Source: Natrinema saccharevitans (GTDB lineage Archaea > Halobacteriota > Halobacteria > Halobacteriales > Natrialbaceae). Taken from it: a DNA stretch of 64,000 nt. Under the pieces are notes generated by a model. It made no database searches, had not been told where the DNA came from, and saw nothing but the letters and a program-made list of their open reading frames with translations. Within the stretch, counting starts at the first letter, position 1; each line of letters starts with the position of its first letter. Positions 61,933 to 64,000 of this stretch are shown here, piece after piece. The position numbers were made by a program, and so were the translations under genes. Location: positions 2,852,001-2,916,000 of the forward strand of contig NZ_LWLN01000001.1 of the NCBI RefSeq assembly GCF_001953745.1, written 5' to 3'.

Positions 61933-62865
61933 ATGGCAACTGAGTACACGCCAACCGAGATGATGGATCGGGAGTCCCGATCGAACCGCTACTACCGCAA
62001 CGCGGTCGAGCGCCACTGGGACCCCGGCGAGATCGACCTCGAGCGAGACGTCGAGAACCTGCTCGCGTTCATCGAGGAGACGGACGGTTACGACCGGGAA
62101 TCGTGGTACGGGACCCTCAACGGCATCGCGAAGTTCGGCGCGGGGGAAGACGCCGTCACCGAGGACCTCGCGCCGTTGGGGGCCGTCCTCGACGACATCG
62201 ACGATCAGCTGTTCCTGACGACCCAGCTATACGAGGAGGCCAAGCACGCGGACTTCTTCGACCGCTACTGGCGGGAGGTCGTCTGGACCGTGGAGGACGA
62301 ACTCGGCTGGGAGCGATCGAACCCGCGCCACGGGCGGTGGTTCAACGACCCCTACATCGAGCTGTTCGACCGCAACCGGAAAGCGCAGTTCCGACTGCTC
62401 GAGGAGGACACGCCCGAAAACAGGGCGACGGCGTACTGTCACTATCACCTCACGGTGGAGGGAATCCTCGCCCAGACTGGCTATTACGGGATGCAGACCT
62501 CCTACGGCGGCGAGTTCGAGGGGCTGCCACACCTTCCGGGGCTCGTCCAGGGCTTCACCAAGATCCGCAGCGACGAGGGCCGGCACGTCGGCTTCGGGAT
62601 GAACCAGCTCAAGAAGCTCATCGCCGAGGGGGTCGACCCCCACCTCATCGAGGAGACCGTCGAGGACCTGCTCCCGCTCGTTCAGGGGATCACCGAGGAC
62701 GAGCGGTTCCAGCCCGACGACCCCGCCGACCGCCGGGGCCTCGAGTCCGGCAAGCTCGCCGAGTACGCGATCGAGAAACACGCCGACCGGATGCAACAGA
62801 TCACCGACGCCGCGGCCGACATCCCGGACGTCGACGACCTGGTGGCGCTCGAGGGCGACGACTGA
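61933..62865 (+). CDS. R2-like ligand-binding oxidase (R2lox)
   Basis: A 310-residue ferritin-like protein of the ribonucleotide-reductase R2 family, but of the R2lox branch. Metal ligands E72, E102, H105, E176, E215 and H218 are spaced as in the mycobacterial R2lox (E68/E101/H104/E167/E202/H205, from memory). V75 and Y171 stand at the places (V71, Y162) that form the tyrosine-valine ether cross-link near a Mn/Fe site with a bound fatty acid. Class I nrdA/R1 is not next to it. It may oxidise a lipid-like substrate; the true reaction is unknown. A CaiB/AMACR-like gene follows 80 nt on. Confidence 0.85.
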   Translation: MATEYTPTEMMDRESRSNRYYRNAVERHWDPGEIDLERDVENLLAFIEETDGYDRESWYGTLNGIAKFGAGEDAVTEDLAPLGAVLDDIDDQLFLTTQLYEEAKHADFFDRYWREVVWTVEDELGWERSNPRHGRWFNDPYIELFDRNRKAQFRLLEEDTPENRATAYCHYHLTVEGILAQTGYYGMQTSYGGEFEGLPHLPGLVQGFTKIRSDEGRHVGFGMNQLKKLIAEGVDPHLIEETVEDLLPLVQGITEDERFQPDDPADRRGLESGKLAEYAIEKHADRMQQITDAAADIPDVDDLVALEGDD

Positions 62866-62946
62866 GCGATTCGCGTCCGGTCGTGGCCGCGGGGCCGCGG
62901 CCCCGACCGACAGTAGACTTTTGGGACCGGATCGAAACGTGGTACC

Positions 62947-64000
62947 ATGCAGCTCGATTCCGTTCGGATACTCGACCTGTCGCGCCTGTTACCGGGCCCG
63001 TACGCGACGCAACTGCTCGCCGACGCGGGCGCCGACGTGATCAAAGTCGAGGACACCGACGCGGGCGACTACGCCCGCTATACGCCGCCGACGACCGAGC
63101 GTGACGTCGGCGCGCTGTTCGACGGCGTCAACCGCGGCAAGCGAAGCGTCGCGCTCGACCTGAAATCGGAGGGCGGTCGCGAGGCGTTCTACGACCTCGT
63201 CGCCGACGCCGACGTCGTCTTCGAACAGTTCCGCCCCGGCGTCGCCGACCGACTCGAGATCGATTACGAGACGCTCGTCGAGTACAACGAGGAACTGGTC
63301 TACTGCTCGCTGTCGGGCTACGGGGGAACCGGCCCGTACGCCCAGCGCGCGGGCCACGACCTCAACTACGTCGGGGTGGCCGGCTTACTCGATATGACCC
63401 GCGAGGACGAGGCGGCGGCCCCGCAGCTCCCGGGCTACCAGATCGGCGACCTCGGCGGCGGGCTGTTCGCGGCGTTTTCGATCGTCGGCGGCCTGCTCTC
63501 GCGGGAACTGGGCAACGGCGGCGAGTACGTCGACGTGGCCATGACCGACGTGGTCGCCTCCTTCTCGCAGGCGGTCGCCCACGGGGCGCTGACCGGCGAC
63601 GATCCCCGTCCCGGCGAGACGACACTGACCGGTGGCGTCCCCTGGTACGACGTCTACGAGACCGCCGACGGCCGCTATCTGACGCTGGCGGCCCTCGAGC
63701 CGAAGTTCTGGACGGCCTTCTGTGAGGAGGTCGGCCGCGAGGACCTGACGGACCTGCACGGAACGGACGATCCGGCCGAACTCGAAGCCGTCCGCGAGGA
63801 ACTCGAGTCCCTGTTCGCGACCCGCACGCGGGACGACTGGCTCGCGGAACTGAGCGACGAGACGATGACTGGACCGGTCTGTACGCCCGCCGAGGCGCTC
63901 GAGCATCCACAGCTCGAGGCCCGCGGGCTGGTCGAACGACCCGACGACGCGCCGCCGCGGGTCGGTTTCCCCGCGGTCGGATCGGCCCTCCCCGAGCGTC
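62947..64000 (+). CDS. AMACR-like CoA-transferase family III protein (3' end beyond window)
   Basis: The first 351 residues of a CaiB/BaiF family protein. RLLPGPYATQLLADAGADVIKVED (13-36) is the N-terminal signature, H137 in AGHDLNYVG and D168 in IGDLGGG match the His/Asp pair of alpha-methylacyl-CoA racemases, 31 residues apart. So racemisation of 2-methylacyl-CoA is more likely than CoA transfer. The C-terminus is cut by the window edge. Downstream of the R2lox-like gene in the same direction. Confidence 0.85.
   Translation, partial: MQLDSVRILDLSRLLPGPYATQLLADAGADVIKVEDTDAGDYARYTPPTTERDVGALFDGVNRGKRSVALDLKSEGGREAFYDLVADADVVFEQFRPGVADRLEIDYETLVEYNEELVYCSLSGYGGTGPYAQRAGHDLNYVGVAGLLDMTREDEAAAPQLPGYQIGDLGGGLFAAFSIVGGLLSRELGNGGEYVDVAMTDVVASFSQAVAHGALTGDDPRPGETTLTGGVPWYDVYETADGRYLTLAALEPKFWTAFCEEVGREDLTDLHGTDDPAELEAVREELESLFATRTRDDWLAELSDETMTGPVCTPAEALEHPQLEARGLVERPDDAPPRVGFPAVGSALPER

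Noticed and set aside
62947-64000. Glutarate CoA-transferase linked to the glutaryl-CoA dehydrogenase
   Set aside because: The His137/Asp168 pair and AGHDLNY context match AMACR-type racemases better; 28 kb also separates the genes.

Overview
The window is about 66% GC, encodes strongly acidic proteins, and carries many archaea-specific genes: TFB, MptA, archaeal SecDF, TrmB, HalOD1, an RNA polymerase epsilon-like protein, ribose-1,5-bisphosphate isomerase and TATA boxes 25-30 nt upstream of leaderless starts. It is a haloarchaeal chromosome segment. Repeat style and gene content suggest Natrialbales (Natrinema/Haloterrigena-like), but that placement is inference.

Layout. (1) 1-25,950 is mostly a conserved housekeeping backbone. 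It holds a nucleoside/pentose-bisphosphate salvage group (uridine phosphorylase, PfkB kinase, R15P isomerase), secF-secD, tRNA-Thr, NadE, NAD kinase, TFB, a KaiC-like ATPase, RNA polymerase epsilon, mptA, TrmB and a DUF255 thioredoxin protein. Two accessory patches sit in it: tRNA-Gly with a stand-alone HNH protein (11.2-11.9 kb), and a repeat-rich patch around an RlaP-type nucleotidyltransferase (19.6-21.6 kb). (2) 25,939-30,499 is a small integrated element in tRNA-Ile. It is bounded by a 14-bp copy of the tRNA 3' end and carries an IS6 element, a DUF234-type ATPase, a Mig-like T/G mismatch glycosylase and an integrase split by one in-frame stop. (3) 30.5-33.2 kb is gene-poor. (4) 33.2-50.4 kb is catabolic: IclR, glutaryl-CoA dehydrogenase-like, TAXI-type TRAP transporter, acyl-CoA ligase, acyl-CoA dehydrogenase and thiolase; then an IS6 remnant; then IclR, NhaC-type antiporter, asparaginase and 3-hydroxyacyl-CoA dehydrogenase. 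(5) 50.7-64 kb has a large FAD/Fe-S D-2-hydroxyacid dehydrogenase, membrane proteins, a fused siroheme decarboxylase, a TrpD-like protein, enoyl-CoA hydratase, a short 3-hydroxyacyl-CoA dehydrogenase, an APC permease, an R2lox-type ligand-binding oxidase and an AMACR-like CoA-transferase family protein cut by the window edge.

The most unusual content is non-coding. There are four families of structured repeats: (a) an ~85-bp oriented palindrome ending in CTATAGTAGC (three full copies and one half copy), all at gene 5' ends, with covarying stem bases; (b) a ~45-bp repeat, five copies in 1.9 kb; (c) a hairpin with conserved 3' arm GCGGTTGCACCGG plus tail, three copies, each just after a gene end; (d) a ~375-bp imperfect inverted repeat next to a C-terminally short dehydrogenase gene. 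No CRISPR array or rRNA was seen.
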